Origin: Trogon surrucura
Taxonomy: Eukaryota; Chordata; Aves; Trogoniformes; Trogonidae
Reading direction: 5' to 3'
DNA length: 64,000 nt
Assembly (NCBI GenBank): GCA_020746105.1
Contig: CM036618.1
Location: 108,636,622-108,700,621, forward strand
Part shown: positions 28,366 through 40,945 of the stretch, one piece after another
Numbering within the stretch: position 1 is the first letter of the stretch
How the letters are laid out: the number at the start of each line of letters is the position of its first letter
Notes under the pieces: model-generated
Seen by the model: the letters and a program-made list of their open reading frames with translations, nothing else
What the model was told of the DNA's origin: nothing
Databases searched by the model: none
Program-made: the position numbers and the translations under genes

Positions 28366-30146
28366 TAAAAACAGACTGACCCACCAACCAACCTCCAGGG
28401 CACCATACTGAATGTGTACAAAATAGCCCTTAAGCACAAAACACTGACATAAAATTAACTAAAAATGTATAGCATCCATTCTTAATAGAAAGTTAAGTTT
28501 TATTTAGCACAGTTGTTTTAAAATCAACTCCTTGCAGGATGGCTCAGAGCGCAGTGGGAACAAGCAAGACGCAGATACTCAGGATCAGGCAGAAAAAAAG
28601 GAGGGATGGGGAGGGGAAATTTCCTCATCCACAGAAGTAACGTACTGTGAAATTGCCTACCTATGCTTTTTTTTTACCTCAGCTGATGATGAAATACAAA
28701 GTTGTAAGAGGACTTGACTCAACCTTCAGCTCAAACTTTTTTGAGCAATACCTACACAGATACAGCTTTCCAGGAGCCAATTTCCAGTGTTAGCTGAAGA
28801 TAATAATCAAGAGTTTCTGGTTATCTCCCTTGTCATCATATTTGACCTCCTGAAAGCATACAAAGTTTTATGGGAAACATTTCTAGTGTAGCAATGTTAT
28901 ATACAAATTCCCTTTCTCCTCTCTGAATTGAATTTTGCAGCCTAAGTTACTTGCTCCCTCACCATCACCACCAGTCTTACTCAAAGTCCACTCAAACTAA
29001 GCAAACCCTCCACACAGCAGGAGTTAGTGCAGACCTATTTTGTAAATATTACATTAAATGCACACGTTACATTTCACGTGAGATATTGAGACACTAGGAA
29101 TAAACTTTTCCGCAACACCAGCGGCATGCATGTGCTTCCTGGAGCTGCAGGAAAGATTTGGAAATGGTGAGGTATAACCTGCTATGCGAGTTGAGATAAG
29201 CTTAATTTTTATGGAGGTCCAAGTTCAACATACATAAACAGCTGCTTAAAACAGTTCTGGCAAGCATCCACCTGACCACTGCAAAAAAGAGCATTTCCCT
29301 TCTGAGAAATAAACCAGTTGCCACTGCTCTGAACTGCACAATCCTTAAGTTACAGGGTAGGGATGAAAGAGGACGTCACAGCAACAAGACCACAGAACTA
29401 AGATTCCAAGCTTTTTCAGGTACCCAAAACAGTACATTGAAAATTCAAGCAAATAACTGAAGCACTTAAACACCCAGAAGCTACAAGCCACCACCCACAC
29501 CCTCAGGAATTTCCACAGCAAACATTTCAAAAACTTTGGAAAAGAAAGATTTTTTTAAGGGAACATACACATGGATTTGGATCCTAGAAACTGTTTTTCC
29601 ACTGAATTTTTGAATGGCCTTCCACAAACCACAGTTCTGCCTCCATTTCTTTCCAGAGATATTTAAGATAACAACAAACTTTTCTGAAACAGATTTTCAA
29701 AGCAATGTACACAAGTGCTCAGTATCATTCCAAATTACTTTCTCACCAGGAATCATACTATTGAAAGAAAAAAAAAACCATTTACGACCTTCCCAACTTG
29801 GAAACAAATGCATGTTTTTAAGGTGTATTTGAAAAAAAATACACTTTACATCTAGGTGCTCTTGGACACGTAGAAAAAGCTACAGTACTTGAACTCTAGC
29901 TTTAAATACTTAACTAGTTAATGCCCTCAAGTAAGTGGCTTGGCTTTTTTTAAAAGCTCCGCAGTAAATATGACCTGCTTTAATACTGCAGGAGTATCAC
30001 TGAATTAACATCGCACTTATCTCCACTAAACAACTGCAGAACTTGGCATACAAATGCTTCCTCCCTTCTACTGGACAGACATCACGGTTTTGGTTCACAG
30101 CTGTTAAGTCAACACCTCCCATCCAAAGTCTGTAGAGGTTTACTTT
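28366..30146 (-). other. Intron sequence, nothing recognised
   Basis: No exon, RNA gene or named repeat. A small perfect hairpin (GTGTATTT ... AAATACAC) occurs at about 29,823-29,844, too short to interpret. Confidence 0.5.
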
Positions 30147-30252
30147 AAAAAAAAAAAAAACACACCACAAAACACAAAATGAAACAAACAAAAACAACAA
30201 CAAAAACCCTCAACCAACCACCAACAGAAGGCAACACCACAACCAAACGAAA
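30147..30252. repeat. A14 run and A/C-rich low-complexity tract
   Basis: Fourteen A at 30,147-30,160 are followed by about 90 bp made almost entirely of A and C. It adjoins the 5' side of a CR1 3' fragment and may mark the insertion site. Confidence 0.7.
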
Positions 30253-30257
30253 ACACA

Positions 30258-30333
30258 TTTTATGGTGGTGTAGGGCTGTAGGTTGGACTTGATGATCTTA
30301 AGGTCCTTTCCAACCTTTATGTTTCTATGATTT
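30258..30333 (+). mobile_element. CR1 LINE 3' end, very short
   Basis: The + strand reads GGTTGGACTTGATGATCTTA, then AGGTCCTTTCCAACCTTTATG and a degraded TTTCTATGATTT terminal repeat, a CR1 3' end in sense orientation. Only about 75 bp remain. It belongs to the same broad group as the 35.3-kb copy (both share a CTTAAGRTC block). Confidence 0.88.
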
Positions 30334-31122
30334 CATCTATACCCCTGTAAATACAGTCTTCTAAACACAGCATCTGAATTTCTACTTAATAATCTTATAC
30401 ATACTCATCTTGAAAGACAGGTAAGTCCTCCTTCCTAAAGATTCACTGACACATCCATCCCCATTCAGATGTCTAAGCTTACTTAAGTCTTGACACAACA
30501 TCTATGGTTGGGAAACGTGCCTTTCCCTGGAGAGGCTATTTTTCTTTCAAAGAGAAAAAAGAAGCAGGGAAATACAGCACCTGAATCCTCAAGTGCCAGG
30601 CACAGAAGAATGTGGTACGAGATGGACACTGAGACAGGGAGAGAAGAGAATCTGGGTTTATTCATCAAGTCCCAGGTTGAAATTGTGAGGCTTAAGACGG
30701 TGGCACCATGTCGCACACTTCGAGACTGCAGCTATTTCTGTCTTAGAGATGCTCTAAGTGAGAACGGAGATCAGGTCTGACACAATGCAAAGAGCTACAT
30801 GGCTTTTATAAACACCCACACCCCAAAGGCCCCAGCCCCCTGGGATAGGTGTTTATGCTGAACTCAGACATGCAGTTTGACAACGTTTGACCTTGTTTCT
30901 CTCAAAGCTAACGAAAATTCTGCAACAAGCTTTTGGGAGGACAGCGGTGGGGGTGTTACTGAGAACAACGATCAGTATACCAAGAAGAAATCCTTGGAGC
31001 TTCGCCAAAATTATTTCATTTACCATCTCCCACCTCCTGCAAGTTTCCTCTGCTGCTTCCCAGAGGGAACAGCTTGGCACCCCGACGTTTGAACAGTGCT
31101 AAGAACAACCTTTGCACGCTGT
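30334..31122 (-). other. Intron sequence, nothing recognised
   Basis: Overlapping short frames on both strands at 30.85-31.1 kb show no protein resemblance. No named repeat is visible. Confidence 0.45.
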
Positions 31123-31161
31123 CACCGAATGTCAGGGGTTGGCAGAGACCCCTGGAGATCA
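31123..31161 (-). mobile_element. CR1 LINE 3' terminal stub
   Basis: CACCGAATGTCAGGGGTTGG followed by CAGAGACCCCTGGAGATC matches the complement of a CR1 3' end, the same type as the 32.2-kb copy. Only about 40 bp survive before an A9 run and an (AAAT)n tract. Confidence 0.75.
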
Positions 31162-32248
31162 AAAAAAAATGAAAAAATAAATAAATAAAAGGAAATCCCC
31201 AGAAGATGGAATCCCTCTCTGAAGTGAAAGGTACAAAGCAAGAAACTGTTGTTCTTTCACAGACCGATAACATTTGCTTAACTCCTAGGTTTTAATATGT
31301 AAAATTTAATTTTGCTGAATGCAAGTAGTCATCGCTAAGAATTGTCAATTAACACTCTACTTCTAATTAAGGTGGGTGGGCAAAAAAAACCACAAAATCA
31401 CATGGAACAAAATATGACAAGTTTTGAATAATCATATGACAGCTTGATGTCACTGGAAGGTTTTAGTGCCACAAAGTCAGCATGTTTTAGAAACAGTCAA
31501 TGCACAGCAGCACATGTCAATTTTGGGTTTAAGAAGCTTTTGTAATTATAACTATGACCGTATACACGGTTAAATACATTTATTGATGACAAACTATGTG
31601 ACAGAGAAAGAGCAAAAAATACTGATACTGATTTGTTCCCTTATGAAGAAAGCTTAATGCTGAAATTAAAAGTATAAATACTAATGGTAAGACTTCTTAG
31701 AGGAGGTTCCCTTCTATTGGTAGCAGCAAGGATGACAAGGTGAATATAATACTGTCAGTGAATAATACCAATTCTATTAAATAATCTTAGTTTTGGAGAA
31801 AAGGAATGTAAAAGTTCAGGAAGAGTGTAGCTAGACAGCAAATCAGCATCTCCTTGCCCTTGCTGCACCCTTCTTTCCCCCACCCAGACAGTTAAAGTAC
31901 TGGGCTACTACCAGTAAGATCAGATGACATCTCCGCTAAATCAGCCAGGAAGAGACTTTTCAGGCATTAACATGAGCTCGGGCAGCATAGACTCGACAGT
32001 ATATTGGTACAGATACTCACTGGAGTAGCTAAGAAACCGTGTCACTAGAAGCAACTGGTTCCCAGATCATCTTCTCTCAAATCAGAGTGTTACTTCAGGA
32101 TCAAGTTAACCAAGAAATACCAATCTAACAAAAGAATACGCGCCAGCTGTGCTCATACACATCACATAGTATTTTCTCCTAGTAACCTTAACTCTAGAGT
32201 TTGATTTTTGAGAGTCTGGATTATCATCAGTGGACACCTTAAGTCATT
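31162..32248 (-). other. Intron sequence with (AAAT)n
   Basis: It begins with an A-rich and (AAAT)n tract to about 31,193; after that I see nothing recognisable. Confidence 0.45.
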
Positions 32249-33034
32249 CACAGAATCACAGAATGTCAGGGGTTGGAAGGGACCTCAAAAGATCATCTAG
32301 TCCAACGCCCCTGCCAGAGCAGGATCACCTACAGTAGGTCACACAGGAACGCGTCCAGGCGGGTTTTGAATGTCTCCAGAGAAGGAGACTCCACAACCTC
32401 CCTGGGCAGCCTGTGCCAGGGCTCTGGCACCCTCACAGTGAAAAAGTTTTTTCTAATACTTTTATGGAAGCTCCTATGTTCCAGTTTCCACCCATTGCCC
32501 CTTGTCCTGTCAATGGACATCACTGAAAAGAGCCTGGCTCCGTCCTCCTGACACTCCCCCTTGACATATTTATAAACATTAATGAGGTCACCCCTCAGCC
32601 TCCTCTTCTCCAAGCTAAAGAGACCCAGCTCCTTCAGCCTTTCCTCATAAGGGAGATGCTCCACTCCCTTCATCATCTTTGTGGCTCTGCCCTGGACTCT
32701 CTCAAGCAGTTCCCTGTCCTTCTTGAGCTGAGGGGCCCAGAGCTGGACACAATATTCCAGATGTGGCCTCACCAGGGCAGAGTAGAGGGGCAGGAGGACC
32801 CCTCTTGACCTACTTGCTACTCCCCTTCTAATACACCCCAGGATGCCATTGGCCTTCTTGGCCACGAGGGCACATTGCTGGCTCATGGTCATCCTGCTGT
32901 CCACCAGAACCCCCAGGTCCCTTTCCCCTGCGCTGCTCTCCAGCAGGGCAGTCCCCAGCCTATACTGGCACATGGGGTTATTCTTTCCCAGGTGCAAGAC
33001 TCAACACTTGCCCTTGTTGAACTTCATTAGATTG
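32249..33034 (-). mobile_element. CR1 LINE, longest copy (about 785 bp)
   Basis: It starts on the + strand with CACAGAATCACAGAATGTCAGG (complement of the 3' terminal repeats) and continues through the CR1 3' UTR into the end of ORF2. Similarity stops at CTTCATTAGATTG near 33,034, a typical 5' truncation. Its 3' part nearly matches the 7.5-kb copy. The long open frame inside suggests it is among the youngest CR1 copies here. It lies in the CDC42BPA sense orientation inside the intron. Confidence 0.96.
32329..33003 (-). pseudogene. CR1 ORF2 (reverse transcriptase protein) C-terminal remnant
   Basis: The minus strand carries about 222 open codons ending at a stop at 32,329. It covers the conserved C-terminal region of CR1 ORF2p after the polymerase core: [19 protein letters not shown] at residues 71-89, [14 protein letters not shown] at about 125-138, DRTRGNG at 163-169 and [15 protein letters not shown] at 194-208. 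The endonuclease and the catalytic reverse-transcriptase motifs are absent, so it cannot be active. Upstream the frame continues as KFNKGKC, then a TGA at 33,003-33,001, then VLHLG. Related copies usually have a codon for a basic residue there, so the TGA may be a decayed CGA (CpG to TpG); that last point is inference. The first residue of the open stretch is a TTG leucine, not a genuine start. Confidence 0.9.
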
Positions 33035-35262
33035 ATTCACATTCCTTACTTTCAGAAAAACAGGCAACATACAAGAGCATAGAGAAAACAAAAAACTCAG
33101 TCTACCAAATACTTAGATCCAGAAGAAAAAAAAGAAAAGCCTAAATTTATTTCAAGGATTAAATTATGACTTCTGCAAAGATACAGAAGTTTAGAAATAC
33201 ATTTTTTATTAGCTAAAGGTGGTTGCTAGCTATGAAGATAAAAATAGTCAATATTGGGGGTGGAGGAACACAACTGAATAACGTGTCTTAGGACAGAAAC
33301 AGCACAGCTAAACGATAACGATTTTCTCTGCAAATTTCTGTTTGCGTAGGAAGCGGCTTCTGTAATTTCCCGCTAATATAACAGATCACAGTATAACAAG
33401 TCTCTTTTGTGTCACTCACTAGCAAAATTATAAAAGGACGCTTTTAAATTATCGCAAAATAGAACGACGTCAAGTGATTTCCAGAAGCTGGAAGAACTAA
33501 CACAAAACTATTCCAAGTGTGTTAATATAAGAAACCTTGTCTTTCAGTTACAAAATGTACAAGAAAAGCTGTTTTAAAGACACTGAGTGACACTATGCCA
33601 AATACCACAACACACACAAACACACCAACATTTTCTTTTCCCAATGAACTGCCATCACCAAAATCAGACAGCTATTTTGAAGACTCCTATTCATGATTAG
33701 AAATCTCATTGCAAGAAGAGCTTTAGCAACTATTAGGGAAACAAGAAGGTTCACTGCATTTCTACACCAAGTATCTAACAGAAAAAGCCAGCAACATCAA
33801 AACTCAGTTCAAAATTGTAGCTTCTTTGTATGTTACAGGGAATCTGAGAGGCAGCCTCTAAAATCGGAGCACAAGAGCAGGTAAAGCCACTGAAGTCTGG
33901 GCTGTCGATCCTAGCTCCCTCCTTTTGTACCTCCTTTTGTACAGCCTAGCCCCCTCCTACCAATATCAGCACAATCTCTTCACACAACCAGATCAACAGC
34001 TCTCAACACATTTTTGCAAGGTTCGTCTTTGACTGGATTACATCCCTCTGCCCACGTAAGCACCAGCAAAACAGAGACGAGTGGATTTAGCCAGCCTTAA
34101 GACACCATCAATTCAGCTCCCACCCAAGAGAAAGCCAGCGAGTCACAATTAAAATACCAACTTCTATTTCCTCCTCCTCTTGTTACTATGTGTCCTGCAA
34201 AACATTCAAACAACACGGTGCTTTATTTACTGAAGGCAGTATGGTAAAGGTGAAAGCGCTTTAATGAGCACAAATAGGAAATACTTGAGACTCCGGTGTC
34301 CCCACAGCGTGAATGACATTTTCTTAAATCACTTTGCAGTCGTGTAACAAAAGTTGATGCCACGTTTCCTAAAATTTCTTTATTTTAGTTTTAAGTATTA
34401 AAATTATGAAGTTATACTCTCACTATGTCTCTTTGTATCTAGACTACAGGAGTAAAACCGATCACAATTACTTACTCACAGCCAGAACAAATAGCCCAAG
34501 GCCCCAGAGCTACAAGTGCTTACAAGCAGAAATGATTCATGTTAATAAACCAGTTGATAGATACTGGATCTAATAATAAATATACAGGGTATTCACAGAA
34601 AACACTGAACGCACCTGTAGGTAAAGTCTGTGCATATTTCTCACATAGGTTACAATATTTTGTTACCATTCTCCAAACACAATCTCTATATTATGAATGT
34701 AACCAACAAAAGCATGAAAGCTTGGGGATGACCGGGAAGAAACAAAGGGAAAAAATACAATGAACAATCAAAATCCAGAAACCAAGACCCTGGCCATGGA
34801 AGGATCAGACTGACACATGGATATCCACATCATGTTAGAAACACAAACTGAGTTCTTGCTCAGATGAAAAGAAACAGAATGGAAGAGGGTAAGAGGTCTC
34901 AGCTAAGAGCAGGTAAATATGTTACAGCTTTGCTTTGGAATGACACTATCGATGAAAAACACACAGGGAGGAAAGGAGTAAGAACTCCAAAATGGAAACC
35001 TGCAGGCCCCCCATCACAGGTGAGGACACCTTAAAAGTAGGACAGTCCCACAAACCTAAAGTGGGAAAAGTGAAAAGGATGAGACTAGAGCAACAGTGAA
35101 AGGGAATAGTTTAAAATAAAACTGCTCGTCTACCTTCTACTGGGAGGACAAAGTACTTCCATGGTCCCAGGCAAAGACTACAGAGTCCTCCTCCAAGCCC
35201 AGACTTCTGAGACTGAAACTGAAGAAAAGAGCAGCGAAGTGTGGCTGGCCTAACCCCATAAC
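33035..35262 (-). other. Intron sequence, nothing recognised
   Basis: AT-rich intron. A small direct duplication CCTCCTTTTGTA occurs at about 33,919-33,943. No exon is seen. Confidence 0.5.
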
Positions 35263-35340
35263 CATAGAATCATAGAAACATCAAGGTTGGAAAGGACCTT
35301 AAGATCATTAAGTCCAACCTTAAGATCATCAAGTCCAACC
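35263..35340 (-). mobile_element. CR1 LINE 3' end with an internal tandem duplication
   Basis: It starts CATAGAATCATAGAAACATC on the + strand (complement of the terminal repeats), followed by AAGGTTGGAAAGGACCTTAA. A 21-bp unit beginning CCTTAAGATCAT is present twice in tandem at 35,297-35,317 and 35,318-35,338 with one mismatch. Other CR1 ends here carry this block once. Confidence 0.9.
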
Positions 35341-36242
35341 ATGTTTGAAGGAAACATAATTAGATCTATAAATGCTTTTTCCCTGCCCGTTGGAATACCG
35401 CTCTAAACTCACCTGGTCTTTCTATAGTGAGAATTATCATATATTTCTACTAAACTGCTGAACAAAATACATTTAAAAGGCTGGGGATTTTTTTCCTCAA
35501 AATGGTCTACTGCAGTTCATAACCTCTACAAGCTCCAGATCAAAAAGCTGCCAAGAGAAGGTGCACTAAGAAGCTGATCCCTAAGAACAGCAGAAAAACA
35601 CAATATTACGTAACACAACTACTTTAAATCAAACTGGAAGTCTGGATACAGATAACGAAGAATTATGAAACACAAAGTCTTTGGAGCCTGGATACACTTC
35701 GTGGATTTTATCCATGGTGACCGCTACTAAACCTCATTAGGCTATATTACTAGAAATAAAGCAAACTGACCCACCTGAATAGAAGATTTCTGCAGTTATT
35801 ATTAAGCCCAACGTAATGTTTAAACTATTTGAAATAAAAATCTCGTAGTTAACAAAAGATTGCACATGACTGACCTAAATCACTTGCATTTTCTAAAGAT
35901 TTTAGGCCACATTAGTGGTGTTCCCAAGCTTAATGAGGATTTTAGAAAAATAATGTGTTGAGGTAAGTCAGACCAGAGTAGAACAAAATACTCTAGCTGT
36001 TCAGTCAGAACAAGAAAATCAAATTAAACATGCATAAACTCTTATGGAAGGAATGCCTGCTTTGCCAAAAGATAACACTTAAGAGTCTAAGAATTGGTCT
36101 TTTAATTCTGTCTCGGCTGTCCACCATACCTTTTTCGGTCAGGTTTCATAGCTTGGCAACAAGATCTAATTACTTCTGGAAGTCTTCTGTACAAATGAAG
36201 ATGGTAAATTTTTTACAGTATAAAAGTAATTAGTGATGCTGT
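35341..36242 (-). other. Intron sequence, nothing recognised
   Basis: AT-rich DNA between two CR1 fragments; no exon or repeat identified. Confidence 0.45.
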
Positions 36243-36363
36243 GAATCACAGAATGGCCTGGGCTGGAAGGGACCTTAGAGATCCTTTAATCCAACCTCCC
36301 TGTCATGGGCAGGGACACCTCTCAACTAGATCAGGCAACACATGGGGACCGAACAGGGAATGA
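36243..36363 (-). mobile_element. CR1 LINE 3' fragment
   Basis: The + strand reads GAATCACAGAATGGCCTGGG, then GACCTTAGAGATCCTTTAAT, CCTCCCTGTCATGGGCAGGG and ATCAGGCAACACATGGGG. It is the same subfamily as the 60.1-kb copy (minus) and the 28.3-kb copy (plus). Alignment to the latter extends this copy to about 36,363. Confidence 0.92.
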
Positions 36364-39300
36364 GTTAGTATTTTGCAAGGACACATCCAAGATAATCTAC
36401 AGTGTCCACTTTTGGACAATAATATGGGAAGAATATTTTCCAAGATAGTAACCTGCATCTACTTTGCATCTACAAATTCTGTATTTGTAATTTATTCAAA
36501 ATAAAATTTCAAAGCAACACCTGAACTTGACTCTCTAGCCACAAGTACGACTCAAAAAGAGAAATTACTTCTATTTGCTGCTGCTATTCAGAATTCAAAC
36601 ACTGCTCTATGGGCACAAGACAGAGCTTCAAAATGAAAGGCAGTTTTTCTTGATCTTATTAAAAAAATAATTATATAAAAATGTATCAAACTATATTGGG
36701 TCAAATAAGCTCTTCGTTCTTACAGCATGATATCCTTCTTTCAGTTAACAGTGAACCAACAGTATTCTACAGGTTATAAAAAAAAGTATGTCAGTAAAGT
36801 TCAGGAGCAAAAGGCCATAGACAAGGAAGGAGTTTAATCAGGTCCACACACGCAGCGTCACACGCTACACTGAGGTTAAGAACTCAAACACACCTTCAGC
36901 AGTACGTTTTACAGTTACGATCATCCCACAAATAAACTACTGGATTAACCCTTGAACGTTAAATGTATTAGTAAGAGAGAATTTATTGTGTTGTCATGAG
37001 GTTTATAAAGCCCACTGAGCAGACTAATTCACATAATTGTATTTCTTCATTTGTCCCCATTAGACCAAAGCATGCTAGGAATTTCTGTACAGAACAAAAG
37101 CATTCCGAAAATTCCAGAAAATGAAGCATTAGTTAGGTTTCTACCTAAATAAGCCATACTCCCATACAACAAAAAAAACGCATCAGTGACAGAAGTCAGT
37201 CAAGTAAAATACACAAGCTCCAAGGCCTGTCAGGCAGCCTCTAAATACCTCCAAACCTCCCCAAAGCAAAAGAACAAAACCAATGCAAAATAACATCTTT
37301 TATTTTCACTTGAAGTTGTTCAGGTTTAAAAATCTTGGTGTACTGTAAATGTGTTAAGAATCAAACATGTCACAACTACTAGAAGCTGGGTTTAACCCTA
37401 ATGTAAAACAAGTACAATTAACTGGATGGTCTCACAGCTCATTTGTTTTGCTCAGAACTGTTGATAAACTTAGTGTAATTAGTTTCCACTGCTCAAGACA
37501 AGAATCAAAACTGAAAGAAATGTGGGAAAGGTTACAATTCAAAAGGTACAGAGGTTAAACACAGAGCCACCTAACAGTAAGGACTGCACAGGCAACTGTT
37601 CCACATATTTTTCTGTGGAGTTTTTTTTTTTTCCTTCTTTTTCCAAGCAATTTGGTATAAAACTGCATCTCTATAAAAGTTGTTTACACAGCATTCTGAA
37701 ACATGGAGACCTGAAGGTTGTTTCTATTTGACAGCACTGAAGAACCCCCTTCTCTCAGTTTAATCAATAAAATACATTTTAATTGTTAGCTGCAGGTATG
37801 TAACAGAAACTACACTTTACATCGAATAAACAGTAAAGTGTTGTCTTAAACAATGACAGAAATTTATGCGTCAAGAACAGCATGATGACCACTAAACGGA
37901 TGGATCTCCACATCTCCACATACTTCAGCTGCAGACAACGAAACAGCCTACAATTAACATTAGGCACGAGCCTTCAAGAGGCCTCGACAAGTCAGATTCT
38001 CATTCCCAAACAGAATTTAATAACTAGTTTTGCTTATGTCAATCAAACCAAGAGATATTCTGAGTTTTAAGACTATAACAAGAAAACTATAATTCCTAAA
38101 ATGTAATATTTTTTTTAAAAAAATATTTCTAATGGTTTAGACAGTACTACACACCAAGTCTACTTCAAAAAAAAGGAAAAAAAAATGCTTAAAGAAGTTG
38201 AGTGCTAAGTCTTGTACTGCTGTCTCTGCCAAGAATAAGACCTAAAGGATTATTTTAACGGTCTGTTTTAAATACACAGTATAAACAACTCATACCTGAA
38301 AACGTCTGCGATTTCTTTCATGACCTACGAACAGATGAACAACACAGAAGAGGAGTCTACACGCAAAATTCTGTTCTCTTTTGTTACTAATATTTAAAAA
38401 CAAATCTATCATTTAGGTACCGATATCTTATATATATACACACACCTACATAAACTGAAAGAACTTCTCCACAACTCTGTCTTGAGAGAAAAATGTTTTT
38501 TGCTGACAGAACCATTTTTAATGTCCAGAAGAGATGCTGCACGTCTGAATGACACAAGTGTGAGACGAATGATGCCGGTCTAGCCTATCACCGTATCAGC
38601 ACTGCATAAACACCACAACATTTCAGTTCTGCTAGAGATGAAATGAGAACAATTTAATCCATCTTCCAAAACCTCCTTTGGTAGGAAAAACAAAAACTCA
38701 ACAAAAAAACCGCTGAAGGGCAGTTTACATTCTTCCTACAAGAGAAGAGATTCAACCAAATCACCGACCTCACCACGTCATGGGGCAGTGCCCTCCCTCC
38801 CTCTTCCCTCCCTTCTATTTCCACAGGTTGTGAAGTTCGTTCTAGTTTTCTTTCAATACATCCTAAACAGCAATGTTCTAGTCTCTTTTTAAAACCAATT
38901 CAAAGTGGAGCCATTGTAGAGGAAGTTTTCCCAGAACAAAAACATCTCTAAAAGCTTCTTTTTATCGCTATATTCTTCTTTCAAGTTGCGCTTATCAGCC
39001 TTCGTTACCTCCCTCACAGCCTTGAGTCATTGTGGCAACTCACAGACATGGAGAAAAGAAAACCCAAAGCGCTCAGAATTCTCAATAGCTTTTGCTGGTA
39101 AGCTCCAGTTGCTATAATTAGACAATCCCTTTTCTAAATCACAAATACAGCTATCAATAGAGATAAAAAGGAAACCTAGCATCGAATGCATAGAATAAGC
39201 TAAATCTAAATGTTCCGCTTCCTTCCCCTCATCTCAAAACATGCCCTGATTTAACCTTCAGAACTAAAATACAACGGTTGTTTCCATGGTTGCCTTTGCA

Positions 39301-40679
39301 TATAAAATACCTAGGTAAAATAAACAACAAAATCAAGCCATCTTACCCGCATGTCAAAACTAATCACGTACAAAAATAGCAAAAGTAATTATGTTTTCAC
39401 TTTAAGCCAAAAAAAGGAGTTTAACAGTAATGCAAATTATAAATCACAAAATAATTAACTTGACACTTCAAACCAGTCTAATGTAATTCCAAGCACCTCA
39501 GAAAGATCGAAAGCCTATAAAAATGTAAAATTCAATTTCGCGTTGCAGAGACCTTACTTTCTTCATTTGCTGAGTTAAATTTTTAACATCAAACCGGATC
39601 AAAGACGAACAAACAGTTCAGACCCCCAACTTTCTGCCCTGTGCTGTTTTTTTTAATGAATTATAAATCTAGATAACACGTGCATTAAATAGTCCTAAAA
39701 GATCCAAGGACTAGACCACGAAGCTTCTTAGTTCCCCTAAATATAGCTGCAGTCACGTGGCTGGCACTAAGACCACATTGGCTTTTCCATCCCAGAATAC
39801 CTGCTAAACCTTTCCCCAAAAAAATTTAGATTGTGCTATGAATATTCTCTTACATGAAATATGGTACATAACATCTTAAAACAGTTTAAACAAAAATACA
39901 TATCCAGATACACACACCCCAAAAGCCTCCCCACAAAAACAAACAATAGCACCTCAAAACTGCACCACTGAAAAGCAAGGAAAAAAGCAAGAAAAAATTA
40001 CTTGCTGTTGTGCTCAACAGGAGTCTGTGATCACCAAACTCCTATTTATTACCCTTTTCTTAAAAGTAAATAACCATATAAATAGACCTTATTTACTTCT
40101 AGAAAGAATAGCTGAACAAAGCAGTTTAAGTCTAAAATGATGAACAGTTCTTGGGAGTAAATTTGTAATTTGCAATCTGTAAATGCACAAACTTACCAGT
40201 TCATACCATTCCAAAAGCAGTTCTAGTAATTTCAGACTGCACTCTTCATAGTAACATCACAAATCTGTGGATGCTTGGCACAACCCCACAAAATGCCTTT
40301 CCAAGTCAGCAACCAACTGATACCCACCTGTAGATACACTAGGCACCAAGTTTTATTTCACTGATGGGAAAAATAAATTAATATACACACTGTTTCATAC
40401 GGTACACTCAAAACTAAGAGTGCTTCACATGCAGCAGCTTTCAAAACTCCCTGGTGTAAAATTGGTGGTATTTTTCCCTACTGTTCAAACAGGGAAGTCG
40501 GAAAAAAAAACAAACCCCAAGCTGAAAGCACTTCAACACTGAGTTGCTGAGGGAGGCAGGGGCAGAGCCTATGATTTCTGGCTGCCAGCCTTCCACTTCT
40601 GCCACTACTTGGCCTGTCTCTGCCTTTAAAACCACATATAACCCCATTCTAATCAACCACTTGCATTGTTTCCCCTTTT
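36364..40679 (-). other. Intron sequence, nothing recognised
   Basis: AT-rich intron with simple tracts (T13 near 37,620, A/T-rich at 38,105-38,130, a TA/CA microsatellite at 38,428-38,448). No exon or named repeat is seen. Confidence 0.5.
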
Positions 40680-40945
40680 GGGGAGAGCGATACGCGAGGT
40701 CGCGATTATATCAAAGAAGAGGGTGCCCTCAGTAACTTCCCCGCACCCAAGCGCTCGAGGGTACGCGATGGCTGCAAGAGCCTGATCTTCCCGACCCCCT
40801 GATCTCAACAGAAATCCCGGAGATGGCTGGTTTCCCAAGGAGGGCTGCCTTTCTGAAGGGGCAACCCCTGTGAGCGTTCGCAGGATAAAGACATCACTCA
40901 TGTGGGCATTTCCAACGGCCGATACTAGAAGCCACTGCTCTTGCA
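40680..40945. promoter_or_regulatory. Small CpG cluster in the intron, about 2 kb below the start codon
   Basis: By hand count about 16-17 CpG dinucleotides occur in about 270 bp, 11 of them within the first 120 bp (GCGATACGCGAGGTCGCG and GCGCTCGAGG regions). This is far above the surrounding intron, where CpG is rare. It is shorter than a standard CpG island. It may be a satellite regulatory element or alternative promoter of CDC42BPA, or an unrecognised insertion. Confidence 0.35.
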
